Assembly (NCBI GenBank): GCA_002389905.1
Contig: DGRE01000055.1
Coordinates: 6,954 to 70,953 of the forward strand
Direction: 5' to 3'
Source of the DNA: Hungatella sp. UBA4396
Lineage (GTDB): Bacteria; Bacillota; Clostridia; Lachnospirales; Lachnospiraceae
Length of the DNA stretch: 64,000 bases
Shown piece after piece: positions 16,604 to 25,056 of the stretch; within the stretch, counting starts at the first letter, position 1; each line of letters opens with the position of its first letter. The translations under genes and the position numbers were made by a program. Under the pieces are notes generated by a model. It did no database searches. It had not been told where the DNA came from and saw nothing but the letters and a program-made list of their open reading frames with translations.

Positions 16604-17950
16604 TTATGATGAAGATTTAATGAAACTCTGATACCAGTAAAAACTGTCTTTTGGAATCCGTCTCTGGGTTTCATAGTCTATATAAACAATTCCAAACCGG
16701 TCATCATAGCCTTTTTCCCATTCGAAATTATCCATAAAGCTCCATAAAAAGTACCCTTCCACTTCTGCTCCGTCTGATATGGCGCGCTCCAGTTCCAATA
16801 AGTGCCGTGTCAGGTAATCTATTCTGCCTGGATCATGAACAAAGCCGTCTAATGATATGACATCCAGGGCAGACATTCCATTCTCTGTGATAAACAAAGG
16901 GAGATGGTAAGTTTCACAAAAATTCTTCACTGCCCAATACATAGCCTTAGGAGTAATGGGCCATCCCATCCCTGTTTTACCATGGCCGGCAGGAAGTTTT
17001 CCAAGAACTGCTTCTCCAGTTTCACCAAGGCTCACTGAAGTTCCCTGATAGAGATTCATTCCGCAAAAATCCAGGGGCTGACTTATGAGAGCCTGCTCCT
17101 GTCCTGTCAGTTCCGGTAAATCTTCACCGAACAAGGTTTTGCACTGCTCATGAAATCTTCCATTTAAAAAGAGTTCATTCCAGAATGCAGAAGAATAAAG
17201 CCAGTCATTTATATTTATGGAGTTCTGCAGTTCTTTCGCTTTTGCTGCCAGAAAATCAGTGTCTTCCAATGGCCAGTAAGCATTGCCGCAGGTAGGTGCA
17301 TATCCTACCCTGCAATCCGGAGCCAGTTCCCGCAGCTTTATTACAGATTTCCCGTGAGCCAAGGCTATATTCCTGCACATGGCAAGGATTCTTCCTGTGG
17401 GATATTTAACTCCGGGAGCATGGATGCATTTATCATATCCAAGCCAAGTAAATATCTGTGGTTCGTTGAAGGTAATGTAATTTTTCACCCGGTTCCCAAA
17501 TGCACTCGCTACAGCCTCTGTATATGCAGCAAACCAGTTGGAGCTTTCGGGATTCAGCCAGCCTCCCTGCATTTCCAGTTCATTGGGATAATCCCAATGA
17601 AATAAGGTGACATATGGAGTAATCTGATGTTTCAAAAGTTCATCTACCAGATCAGAGTAAAACTGTATGCCCTTTTCATTTACTTCTCCGGTTCCATGAG
17701 GTATCATTCTGGGCCATGAAACAGAAAAACGATACGCTTTTACACCAAGCTCTGCAAGTAATGCGACATCTTCTTTCATGCGATGATAATGATCACACGC
17801 CGCCTCTCCGGTATGCCCTTCAAAAATTCTGTTATTCTCTTTTGTAAAAACATCCCATACAGACAATCCTTTTCCGTCTTCAAAGGCTGCTCCTTCAATT
17901 TGATAGGACGAGGTTGCAGTACCCCACACAAAGTCTTTTCTCCAGTTCAT
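16604..17950 (-). CDS. GH1 beta-glucosidase (possibly 6-phospho-beta-glucosidase)
   Basis: A glycoside hydrolase family 1 enzyme, 448 residues, of cytosolic type with no signal peptide. The acid/base glutamate is in TFNEPQ near residue 163 and the nucleophile in FITENGMS near residue 355; both are intact. N-terminal FVWGTATSSYQIEGA and the C-terminal YDDRFGIVYIDYETQRRIPKDS are family hallmarks. It is last in an operon with a CUT1 sugar ABC transporter rather than a PTS, so unphosphorylated cello-oligosaccharides are the likely substrates and a plain beta-glucosidase is the better call. It lies three bases after the second permease. The divergent GH94 phosphorylase offers the alternative phosphorolytic route. 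Confidence 0.9.
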   Translation of the reverse strand: MNWRKDFVWGTATSSYQIEGAAFEDGKGLSVWDVFTKENNRIFEGHTGEAACDHYHRMKEDVALLAELGVKAYRFSVSWPRMIPHGTGEVNEKGIQFYSDLVDELLKHQITPYVTLFHWDYPNELEMQGGWLNPESSNWFAAYTEAVASAFGNRVKNYITFNEPQIFTWLGYDKCIHAPGVKYPTGRILAMCRNIALAHGKSVIKLRELAPDCRVGYAPTCGNAYWPLEDTDFLAAKAKELQNSININDWLYSSAFWNELFLNGRFHEQCKTLFGEDLPELTGQEQALISQPLDFCGMNLYQGTSVSLGETGEAVLGKLPAGHGKTGMGWPITPKAMYWAVKNFCETYHLPLFITENGMSALDVISLDGFVHDPGRIDYLTRHLLELERAISDGAEVEGYFLWSFMDNFEWEKGYDDRFGIVYIDYETQRRIPKDSFYWYQSFIKSSS

Positions 17951-17953
17951 CTT

Positions 17954-18793
17954 TTATCCTTTCACACTTCCTGCAGTTACTCCTCCGATAATCAATTTAG
18001 AGAGGCATAAATAAATTATGGCAACCGGTACAATAGCAATGGTAATCAGCATGTAAACCTGGCCCATATCAAATTTCAGGAAATCCGCACTCCGCAGCTG
18101 AGCAATTAATATGGGGAGCGTTTTTTTTTCATTGGTTTTCAGTACAAGGGAGGGGACAAAATAATTGTTCCAGGAAGCCACAAATGCAAAGATTCCCTGT
18201 ACTGCCAAAGCCGGTTTTACAATAGGAATTACAATAGAATTAAATGTGAAAAATTCATTAGATCCATCGATCCTGGCTGACTCTACTATTTCCAAAGGTA
18301 AATTACTTTCAAAGTAAGACACCATAAAATAAAACACAACAGGAGCTGCCATAGAAGGAAGGATCAGAGGAATGAAGCTGTCCATAAGCCCCATTTTACC
18401 AATCAACCTTAAAAAACCGAGAGTTGTAACCTGCGTGGGAATCATCATAATGAGAATGATAAAGAGATAAACTGCATTTCTGAATTTAAAATCATATGCA
18501 TGGATTGCATAAGCTGTAAGCGCCGATGCATATACTGACAGGGCTGCAGAAGCACCGGCAATGAACAGACTGTTGATAATTCCATGGAGGACAGGCAGAT
18601 TCTTGTTGTGAAGTACATTATATAAATTAGAACCAAATGATTTACCTGGCACAAATGAGAATCCCTTTGCAATTTCCGGATGGGATCTGGTGGCATTAAT
18701 GATCAGACAATAAAAGAAGAATAGGCATAAAAAGGTTAAAATTGACAGTACGGCATATATGATTGCCTTTTTCAAATTTACTGTTTTTCTCAT
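17954..18793 (-). CDS. Carbohydrate ABC permease (MalG-like)
   Basis: The second permease of the CUT1 sugar importer, 279 residues with six hydrophobic helices. The EAA loop reads VESARIDGSNEFFTFNSIVIPIVKPAL, with the conserved A-x-x-D-G and P. Its stop and the C-terminal VTAGSVKG are typical of MalG-type subunits (KG ending). Its ATG shares one base with the stop of the upstream permease (TAATG), so the two are translationally coupled. Confidence 0.92.
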   Translation of the reverse strand: MRKTVNLKKAIIYAVLSILTFLCLFFFYCLIINATRSHPEIAKGFSFVPGKSFGSNLYNVLHNKNLPVLHGIINSLFIAGASAALSVYASALTAYAIHAYDFKFRNAVYLFIILIMMIPTQVTTLGFLRLIGKMGLMDSFIPLILPSMAAPVVFYFMVSYFESNLPLEIVESARIDGSNEFFTFNSIVIPIVKPALAVQGIFAFVASWNNYFVPSLVLKTNEKKTLPILIAQLRSADFLKFDMGQVYMLITIAIVPVAIIYLCLSKLIIGGVTAGSVKG

Positions 18794-19728
18794 TATCTTG
18801 ATCCTCCTCTCTTTTTACCTGACCCTGTCAGTATAAAGAACACCACAAGGCTGAGTGCTGCTGTAATGATAAACAGTATCACGGATAATGCCCCCGCCAT
18901 ACCATAGTTTTTACTGTATAAGTGATTGTTTAAAAACATGATTAATGTCATGCTGGTCCGGTCCGGGGCCCCTTTTGCATTGGTCAATACCTGCGGGACA
19001 TCAAACATCTGAAGTCCGCCGATCAGTGAAGTAATTAATACATAAATGAATATGGGTTTTATCGTTGGCATTGTTATTTTGGTAAATATCTGAAAAGGTT
19101 TTGCACCATCAATGGCTGCCGCTTCAAACAAAGCAGCATCGACTCCGAGAATAGCCGCCATAAGCAGTATGGTGGTATTTCCAAACCACATCATAAAATT
19201 CATAAGGCCGATCAGACCTCTGGTTCCCCAAACCGTAGCCAGATAACGGATAGGGCTGTCTGTTGCGCCCATCTTTATAAGAAGGTTATTCATTGGACCA
19301 TCATCTGAAAACAGAGCGAAAAACAGCATTGCAAAAGATGCTGCCATAATTACGTTAGGAAGATAAATAACTGTTTTAAAAAAGCTGCTTCCTCTTAATC
19401 TCATTCGGAAATCAGCAAACCAGACAGCCAGAATCAAAGAAATGATAATCTGGGGAATAAAGCCAATAATCCAGAGAATGATGGTATTGCCAAAGTACTT
19501 CATGAGATCGCTCTGAAAAATGGTGATGTAATTTTCAAATCCAACGAAGTCAGGTCCGATCTGAGTCAATCCTGAACGGTAATTTTCGAACATGCTGTTA
19601 TAAACCGTATTTACCAGAGGAATAAAGGAAAACACAAAATATGTGGCAAAAAACGGTATCAGAAATATGTATCCCCATCTGGAGTAGCTGATCTTTTTTC
19701 TGGCCTTTGCCTTTTTTTCTTTTACCAT
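18793..19728 (-). CDS. Carbohydrate ABC permease (MalF-like)
   Basis: The first permease of the CUT1 sugar importer, 311 residues with six helices and the N-terminal motif GYIFLIPFFATYFVFSFIPL. The EAA loop reads FEAAAIDGAKPFQIFTKITMPTIKPIF, a canonical match. The start at 19728 is chosen because AGGAGG lies seven bases upstream; the frame extends to 19779 without a ribosome site. The operon encodes no ATPase, so a shared MsmK/UgpC-type ATPase must act with it. Confidence 0.92.
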   Translation of the reverse strand: MVKEKKAKARKKISYSRWGYIFLIPFFATYFVFSFIPLVNTVYNSMFENYRSGLTQIGPDFVGFENYITIFQSDLMKYFGNTIILWIIGFIPQIIISLILAVWFADFRMRLRGSSFFKTVIYLPNVIMAASFAMLFFALFSDDGPMNNLLIKMGATDSPIRYLATVWGTRGLIGLMNFMMWFGNTTILLMAAILGVDAALFEAAAIDGAKPFQIFTKITMPTIKPIFIYVLITSLIGGLQMFDVPQVLTNAKGAPDRTSMTLIMFLNNHLYSKNYGMAGALSVILFIITAALSLVVFFILTGSGKKRGGSR

Positions 19729-19783
19729 GGTAGAGCCTCCTGTTTTCATACAGGGCGGGATAATCCCGCCCTGTACCATACTT

Positions 19784-21196
19784 CTACTCTGTCTCTAAAT
19801 CCGGATATTTTTCTTTGATTGATGTGTAGAAATTCTTAAATGCTGTATCTTTGTCAACGGTTCCGTCGAAGTAATCATGCATTGCCGTCTGAAGACTTTC
19901 GTTCAGTCCCTGATCGTAAGGAGAAATTTTGCTCATATCAATCTTATCAGCAGCATCACAATACATCTGAAGAGGATTCTGTCCTCCAAGAAATGCTGAC
20001 TTATAATCGCTCTTTGCCAATTCTTCCATAACAACTTTATTATTCACAAAGTCATTCTTTTCTTCTACAATCTTTTTCATGGTAGCATCATCACTGCAGA
20101 TTGTTTTCATAATGTCTGCTATAATATCTGCATTATCTGTTCCGTTTGCTGCGCAAATCCAGGTTCCGCCCCAGTTATAGGATTCTGGTCCGATGGTTGC
20201 AGCCCAGTCACCATAAACGCCGTTGCCTGTTTCCTGTTTACCGCCGTCAGCTTCCGCTTTTTCAAGGGAATTCTTTGCAAGTACGAAGTCTACGCCCCAT
20301 GCCGGCATGAAATATCCAAATACCTTGCCTTCAGGTCCCTGTCCGGAAGCCCACTCAGCGGCCCAGAGTATGGTATTCTGATTGTAACCTTTTTCTGTAT
20401 AAGTCTTGGTCTGATCGATCCATTGTTCTAATTTGGCATCAATTACTACTTTCTTTCCATCTACCCACGGAGCAGACACATTGTTAGAGAAGGTACGATA
20501 GGTATCATCATAACCGGATACCATATAATATCCTTTTTCTTTCATCTGAGCGGCTGTTTTATCAAAGGAATCCCAATCACTGATTGACTTTTGAACTTCT
20601 GCAGGATCATCGGTTCCTAAAACATCTTTGGCAATGGAACGGCGGTAGATATAAAGCCCGGGACAGCCCTGCCATGAAATACCCTTCTGAGCACCGTTTG
20701 TATCCTGTGCAATTACTTTTGTGTAATCATACTGTTTTGACATATCCTCATCTGTAATTCCAATCTCCTTTAAATCAAGGGTATAATCAGAATTAACATA
20801 TTTCAGAATATAATCTGCTTCAACCAGGAACATATCCACTTTATCATCAGTCTTTGCTTCATTCTGATTTAACAGAGCTTCATCAAGAGCATTCTGATAG
20901 GCATTGTTTTCACTGGGTGTCATTACAAAATTAACCGTATAACCAGCCGGAAGCTTGGAAGCATAATAATCTTCATATCTATCTTTGAATTCATCGTTCC
21001 AAACATAGATATTAATAACTTTCCCCTCTTCACTGCCTGACTGGCTCTGCGCTTCTGTTTTTTCCTCTGCTGCTTTGGCAGTTGTCTCTGCAGCTTTGCT
21101 TCCGTCCTGGCTTTGTGCACTCTTGGAGGAACAGCCGGCTGCCAATGAAGCCGCCATTACTGCGCATAGTAATCCGCTTACAACTTTCTTCTTCAT
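19784..21196 (-). CDS. Sugar ABC transporter substrate-binding lipoprotein
   Basis: The binding protein of the cellobiose-type importer, 470 residues. The signal peptide ends in SLAAGCSSK with lipid-anchored Cys22, followed by a Ser/Glu/Ala-rich linker and a family 1 extracellular solute-binding domain (VINIYVWNDEFKDRYEDYY). It is related to the clostridial cellobiose/cellodextrin binding proteins. The start at 21196 has AGGAGAGG just upstream; an in-frame extension to 21247 would run into the upstream regulator gene. It lies 28 bases after the LacI regulator in the same operon. Confidence 0.9.
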   Translation of the reverse strand: MKKKVVSGLLCAVMAASLAAGCSSKSAQSQDGSKAAETTAKAAEEKTEAQSQSGSEEGKVINIYVWNDEFKDRYEDYYASKLPAGYTVNFVMTPSENNAYQNALDEALLNQNEAKTDDKVDMFLVEADYILKYVNSDYTLDLKEIGITDEDMSKQYDYTKVIAQDTNGAQKGISWQGCPGLYIYRRSIAKDVLGTDDPAEVQKSISDWDSFDKTAAQMKEKGYYMVSGYDDTYRTFSNNVSAPWVDGKKVVIDAKLEQWIDQTKTYTEKGYNQNTILWAAEWASGQGPEGKVFGYFMPAWGVDFVLAKNSLEKAEADGGKQETGNGVYGDWAATIGPESYNWGGTWICAANGTDNADIIADIMKTICSDDATMKKIVEEKNDFVNNKVVMEELAKSDYKSAFLGGQNPLQMYCDAADKIDMSKISPYDQGLNESLQTAMHDYFDGTVDKDTAFKNFYTSIKEKYPDLETE

Positions 21197-21224
21197 ATTT
21201 CCCTCTCCTTTTCTGATATTACTA

Positions 21225-22244
21225 TCATGAAATATTTGCATTACCAACCGATTCCCCTGTAATCAGCTCTCCTTCTACAATAATCTGTTCTGTAAGAGTC
21301 GTCTTGGGTTTTTCGATCGTGCTTATCAATTTTTTAGCGGCCTGCATACCAATTTCCGATGTATCCTGGCGAATGGTAGTAAGCCTTGGGTTTAATAACT
21401 GGGATATTCTGCTGCCATCGTAACCGGCAATGGAGATATCATCCGGTACCCTTAAATTTCTTGTCCGTATTTCATTGAGACCGCCGATCAGTGCAGTATC
21501 ATCCGGGTATAAAATACAGGTAGGAGGATCTTTTCTGTCTAACAGCTCCCTGGTACATGCCATAGCCTGACTGACATCCAGATAATCTGCCTCCAGTACA
21601 TAATCATCAGGTACTGAAAGCTCCTGACTTTCAAGGAAACGATAGAAGCTGGTGAGCCTGGCCTTTGTTACAGTCGTGCTCATCTGCCCATGTATGTAGG
21701 CAATCTTTCTATGCCCTTTCTCATAGACATATTCCATCAGGTTCTGGATTCCTTTTATATTGTCAGATAAAACAGAAGAACAGTTTTCATTTATGTGATC
21801 AATGGTAATTACGGGAATGTCTCCGTTTAAAAGATCGATTACTTCAGGATTGTCAAATTTTACACAGGCAATCACCACTCCATCTACATTCCTGTATTTA
21901 CAGTGGTCATAATAGGAAACCTTCTTTTTTCCTATCTGCCCATTGATAAATGTAATGTCATACCCCTGCTTTTCTGCTTCTACCTTAAATCCCTCCAAAA
22001 CCGCGGCAAAATACTCATGAGTCAGGCCGCTGTTTGCCTCATCTACAAATAAAACTCCAATGTTGTAGCTTCTATTTGTTTTTAAAGATCTTGCTGCAGC
22101 ATTAGGATAGTATCCCAGTTTTTCCGCTGCATTTTTAACCTTTATTTTAGTGCTCTCCCCGATGTCACTCTGATCATTGAGTGCCTTACTCACTGTGGCA
22201 ACGGATACTCCGCAGTGCTGTGCTAGTTCTTTCATAGAAATCAT
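21225..22244 (-). CDS. LacI-family regulator of the cellobiose locus
   Basis: A LacI/GalR-family repressor, 339 residues. The helix-turn-helix MKELAQHCGVSVATVSKALN opens the protein, the hinge YYPNAAARSLK follows, and the ligand domain fills the rest (GYDGSRISQLLNPRLTTIRQD near the end is typical). The frame begins with a GTG at 22253, but the ATG at 22244 has AAGGGTG at better spacing. It is the first gene of the cellobiose operon and divergent from the GH94 phosphorylase. Two copies of CTTAATCGTTTTCG lie in the intergenic region, one at each promoter, and are its probable operators. Confidence 0.9.
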   Translation of the reverse strand: MISMKELAQHCGVSVATVSKALNDQSDIGESTKIKVKNAAEKLGYYPNAAARSLKTNRSYNIGVLFVDEANSGLTHEYFAAVLEGFKVEAEKQGYDITFINGQIGKKKVSYYDHCKYRNVDGVVIACVKFDNPEVIDLLNGDIPVITIDHINENCSSVLSDNIKGIQNLMEYVYEKGHRKIAYIHGQMSTTVTKARLTSFYRFLESQELSVPDDYVLEADYLDVSQAMACTRELLDRKDPPTCILYPDDTALIGGLNEIRTRNLRVPDDISIAGYDGSRISQLLNPRLTTIRQDTSEIGMQAAKKLISTIEKPKTTLTEQIIVEGELITGESVGNANIS

Positions 22245-22262
22245 ATGTCTCACCCTTTTTAA

Positions 22263-22280
22263 CTTAATCGTTTTCGTATT
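22263..22280. promoter_or_regulatory. Candidate LacI operator A (cellobiose operon side)
   Basis: CTTAATCGTTTTCGTATT, beginning with a 14-base sequence found again at 22480. It lies directly downstream of the minus-strand -10 box (22284-22289), at the predicted transcription start. Confidence 0.55.
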
Positions 22281-22283
22281 TTC

Positions 22284-22312
22284 ACTATACGCCTTTTTCT
22301 AATCAAAATCAA
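22284..22312 (-). promoter_or_regulatory. Promoter of the cellobiose operon
   Basis: On the minus strand TTGATT (22307-22312) and TATAGT (22284-22289) are separated by 17 bases, upstream of the LacI regulator gene. Confidence 0.6.
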
Positions 22313-22425
22313 TATATTTTTTAATTTTTGTCTACTTTATATAGTTTATATTGGATTTTATTATACATATTTACTAATTCTCTAAAGGTTTTAAATCTGA
22401 ATTTTGTTCTTTATAAAAATTCCTC

Positions 22426-22454
22426 TTGTCTTTTTTCTTAATCCGCGATATTAT
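22426..22454 (+). promoter_or_regulatory. Promoter of the cellobiose phosphorylase gene
   Basis: TTGTCT (22426-22431) and TATTAT (22449-22454) are 17 bases apart. The predicted start lies about 20 bases before operator B. Confidence 0.55.
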
Positions 22455-22479
22455 GACCGTATAACTCCCTATAATCCTT

Positions 22480-22499
22480 CTTAATCGTTTTCGAAAAAT
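22480..22499. promoter_or_regulatory. Candidate LacI operator B (phosphorylase side)
   Basis: CTTAATCGTTTTCGAAAAAT repeats the 14 bases of operator A and contains the palindrome TTTTCGAAAA centred on CG. It lies downstream of the predicted start of the phosphorylase transcript, where bound repressor could act as a roadblock. Confidence 0.6.
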
Positions 22500-22546
22500 G
22501 TCGTTTTAAGGGTTTGGGTCATTCAACAGGAAGGAGTTATTCAATT

Positions 22547-24982
22547 ATGAAATATGGATATTTTAATGACCAGGATAAAGAATATGTGATTACTGCCCCA
22601 GATACTCCTCTGCCATGGATCAATTATCTGGGAAACGAGGATTTCTTTTCTCTGGTTTCCAACACCGGAGGCGGTTACAGCTTTTATAAAGATGCAAAGA
22701 TGCTTCGGCTGACAAGGTATCGTTATAATAATGTTCCTCTGGACAGCAATGGCCACTACTATTACATCAATGAAAATGGCACCGTCTGGAATCCGGGATG
22801 GCAGCCATCAAAGACTCCGCTTGATTTTTACGAATGCCGGCATGGTCTTGGAGTGACCCGTTTCACCGGGAAGAAAAACGGCTTATGTGCTTTTGTAACA
22901 GCCTTTGTGCCTTTAGGGGATTCCTGCGAAATTAATCAGGTGACACTTAAAAATGAAAGCAGCGAATCCAAAGATTTTACGCTTTATTCCTATGTAGAAT
23001 TTTGCTTATGGAATGCAATGGATGATATGACCAACTTTCAGCGGAATCTTAATATTGGTGAAGTTGAGGTGGAGGGTTCTGTCATTTACCATAAAACAGA
23101 GTACAGGGAAAGAAGAAATCATTATGCCTATTATTCTGTTAATACAGACATTCAAGGTTTTGATACAGATAGAAACACCTTTACAGGCATGTATGGTTCT
23201 AATGAAAATCCAGCCATGGTACAGAACAACTGTTCCGGCAATTCTATGGCAAGCGGCTGGTCGCCTATCGGCTCACACCGGATCCTGCTTCATCTTGAGC
23301 CCGGTGAAGAAAAAACCTTGGTCTTTATTCTTGGTTATGCGGAAAATGAACAGGAACTAAAATGGAGCGCTCCTGGAATTATAAATAAAGAGCCTTCCGA
23401 TACTGTGCTTGAAAAATACCGCACTACTTTGAACGTTAAGATTGCCCTGGAAAAACTGAAGCAATACTGGGAAGATCTTCTCTCCATTTATAACGTAACC
23501 CTGGAAGAAGAAAAAACAGCACGCATGGTTAATATATGGAACCAGTATCAATGCATGATAACCTTCAATATGTCCCGTTCTGCTTCCTATTACGAGTCAG
23601 GAACAGGCAGAGGCATGGGCTTTCGGGATTCCTGTCAGGACTTGCTTGGATTCGTCCACATGATACCGAAACGTGCAAGAGAACGAATTATTGATATTGC
23701 ATCAACCCAGCTTTTAGATGGAAGCGCATATCATCAATATCAGCCTCTTACCAAAAGAGGCAATATGGACATTGGAAGCGGTTTTAATGATGATCCCCTC
23801 TGGCTGATCGCAGGGGTTTCTGCATATATCCGTGAAACCGGAGACTGGGATATCTTAAAGGAAGATGTTCCTTTTAATAATGATGCCAGCAAAAGCCAGC
23901 CTCTTATGGAACATTTAAGACGATCCTTTGAATTTACAAGGTCTCATTTAGGGCCCCATGGGCTTCCTCTTATCGGACGCGCTGACTGGAATGATTGTCT
24001 GAATTTAAATTGCTTTTCAACAGAACCAGGGGAATCATTTCAGACGTCAGGCCCCTCTGAAGGACCTGTTGCAGAATCTCTCATGATTGCGGGAATGTAT
24101 GTGAAATACGGAAAAGAATATGCTGAAATCTGCCGCTTAACCGGACTGGAGGAGGAAGCCTTGGACGCAGAGGCTTCTGTAAGAGAGGTATATGATGCTG
24201 TCATTGAATCCGGCTGGGATGGCGGCTGGTTCCTGCGTGCTTATGATGCGTTGGGAAATAAGGTTGGTTCCAAAGAGTGCAGGGAAGGTCAGATCTTTAT
24301 TGAGCCTCAGGGATTTTGTGTTATGGGCGGAATCGGAATTGAAGAAGGCCTTGCAGAAAAAGCTCTGGACAGTGTAAAGGAACGGCTCGATACTCCTTAC
24401 GGCATTCTTCTCCTTCAGCCGGCTTATCAGACCTATTATAAGGAACTGGGAGAAATTTCTTCCTATCCGCCGGGATACAAAGAAAATGCAGGAATTTTCT
24501 GCCACAATAATCCATGGATAGCTATTGCGGAAACCATAATTGGCAGAGGCAACCGTGCATTTGAGATTTACCGGAAAACGGCACCTGCCTATACGGAAGA
24601 AATCAGTGAAATACACAAGACAGAACCTTACTGTTATGCGCAAATGATAGCAGGAAAAGATGCTGCCAACTTTGGTGAAGCAAAAAACAGCTGGCTGACC
24701 GGTACTGCGGCCTGGACCTTTGTCTGTATCTCGCAGCACATTCTTGGTATCCGTCCAAGCTTCCACGGTTTAATTGTGGACCCCTGTCTTCCGGATTCAA
24801 TCAGAGAGTTTTCTGCTGTCCGCAAATACCGGGGGGCTAGCTACCATATCCATGCAGTAAGAAAAGGGGAGACTGGAAATAGAATTTCCTCATTTCTAGT
24901 AGATGGAACTCCTATTGAAGGAAATGAGATTCCATTCCAGGAAGGAAAAAAAGAATACCATATTAATCTGACACTGGAATAA
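22547..24982 (+). CDS. cbpA: Cellobiose phosphorylase (GH94)
   Basis: Phosphorolyses cellobiose to glucose 1-phosphate and glucose in the cytosol, saving one ATP compared with hydrolysis. From the preferred ATG the protein has 811 residues, the length of the Clostridium thermocellum enzyme, and matches it throughout from memory (YGYFNDQDKEYVITAPDTPL; WNQYQCMITFNMSRSASYYE; YKENAGIFCHNNPW). The catalytic acid lies in GRADWNDCLNLNCFS near residue 480, and the phosphate/substrate loop in GTGRGMGFRDSCQDLLG. I chose 22547 because AAGGAG precedes it; the frame extends upstream only to a TTG. It is divergent from the cellobiose uptake operon with shared operator-like repeats. Confidence 0.94.
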   Translation: MKYGYFNDQDKEYVITAPDTPLPWINYLGNEDFFSLVSNTGGGYSFYKDAKMLRLTRYRYNNVPLDSNGHYYYINENGTVWNPGWQPSKTPLDFYECRHGLGVTRFTGKKNGLCAFVTAFVPLGDSCEINQVTLKNESSESKDFTLYSYVEFCLWNAMDDMTNFQRNLNIGEVEVEGSVIYHKTEYRERRNHYAYYSVNTDIQGFDTDRNTFTGMYGSNENPAMVQNNCSGNSMASGWSPIGSHRILLHLEPGEEKTLVFILGYAENEQELKWSAPGIINKEPSDTVLEKYRTTLNVKIALEKLKQYWEDLLSIYNVTLEEEKTARMVNIWNQYQCMITFNMSRSASYYESGTGRGMGFRDSCQDLLGFVHMIPKRARERIIDIASTQLLDGSAYHQYQPLTKRGNMDIGSGFNDDPLWLIAGVSAYIRETGDWDILKEDVPFNNDASKSQPLMEHLRRSFEFTRSHLGPHGLPLIGRADWNDCLNLNCFSTEPGESFQTSGPSEGPVAESLMIAGMYVKYGKEYAEICRLTGLEEEALDAEASVREVYDAVIESGWDGGWFLRAYDALGNKVGSKECREGQIFIEPQGFCVMGGIGIEEGLAEKALDSVKERLDTPYGILLLQPAYQTYYKELGEISSYPPGYKENAGIFCHNNPWIAIAETIIGRGNRAFEIYRKTAPAYTEEISEIHKTEPYCYAQMIAGKDAANFGEAKNSWLTGTAAWTFVCISQHILGIRPSFHGLIVDPCLPDSIREFSAVRKYRGASYHIHAVRKGETGNRISSFLVDGTPIEGNEIPFQEGKKEYHINLTLE

Positions 24983-24984
24983 TA

Positions 24985-25037
24985 TGAGGATATCCCCTTC
25001 TATGAGTCTAAAAAATCATAGTTTGGGGACACCCTCA
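24985..25037. terminator. Bidirectional hairpin terminator
   Basis: TGAGGATATCCCC and GGGGACACCCTCA form an imperfect 13-bp outer stem, with an inner CTATGA/TCATAG stem around a run of A. It lies between the convergent phosphorylase and the PQQ-dehydrogenase-like gene. Confidence 0.7.
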
Positions 25038-25056
25038 TTAAGTGCAACATATTATA

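Noticed and set aside
16604..17950. Calling the GH1 enzyme a phospho-beta-glucosidase
   Set aside because: The operon has an ABC importer rather than a PTS, so the sugar should enter unphosphorylated.
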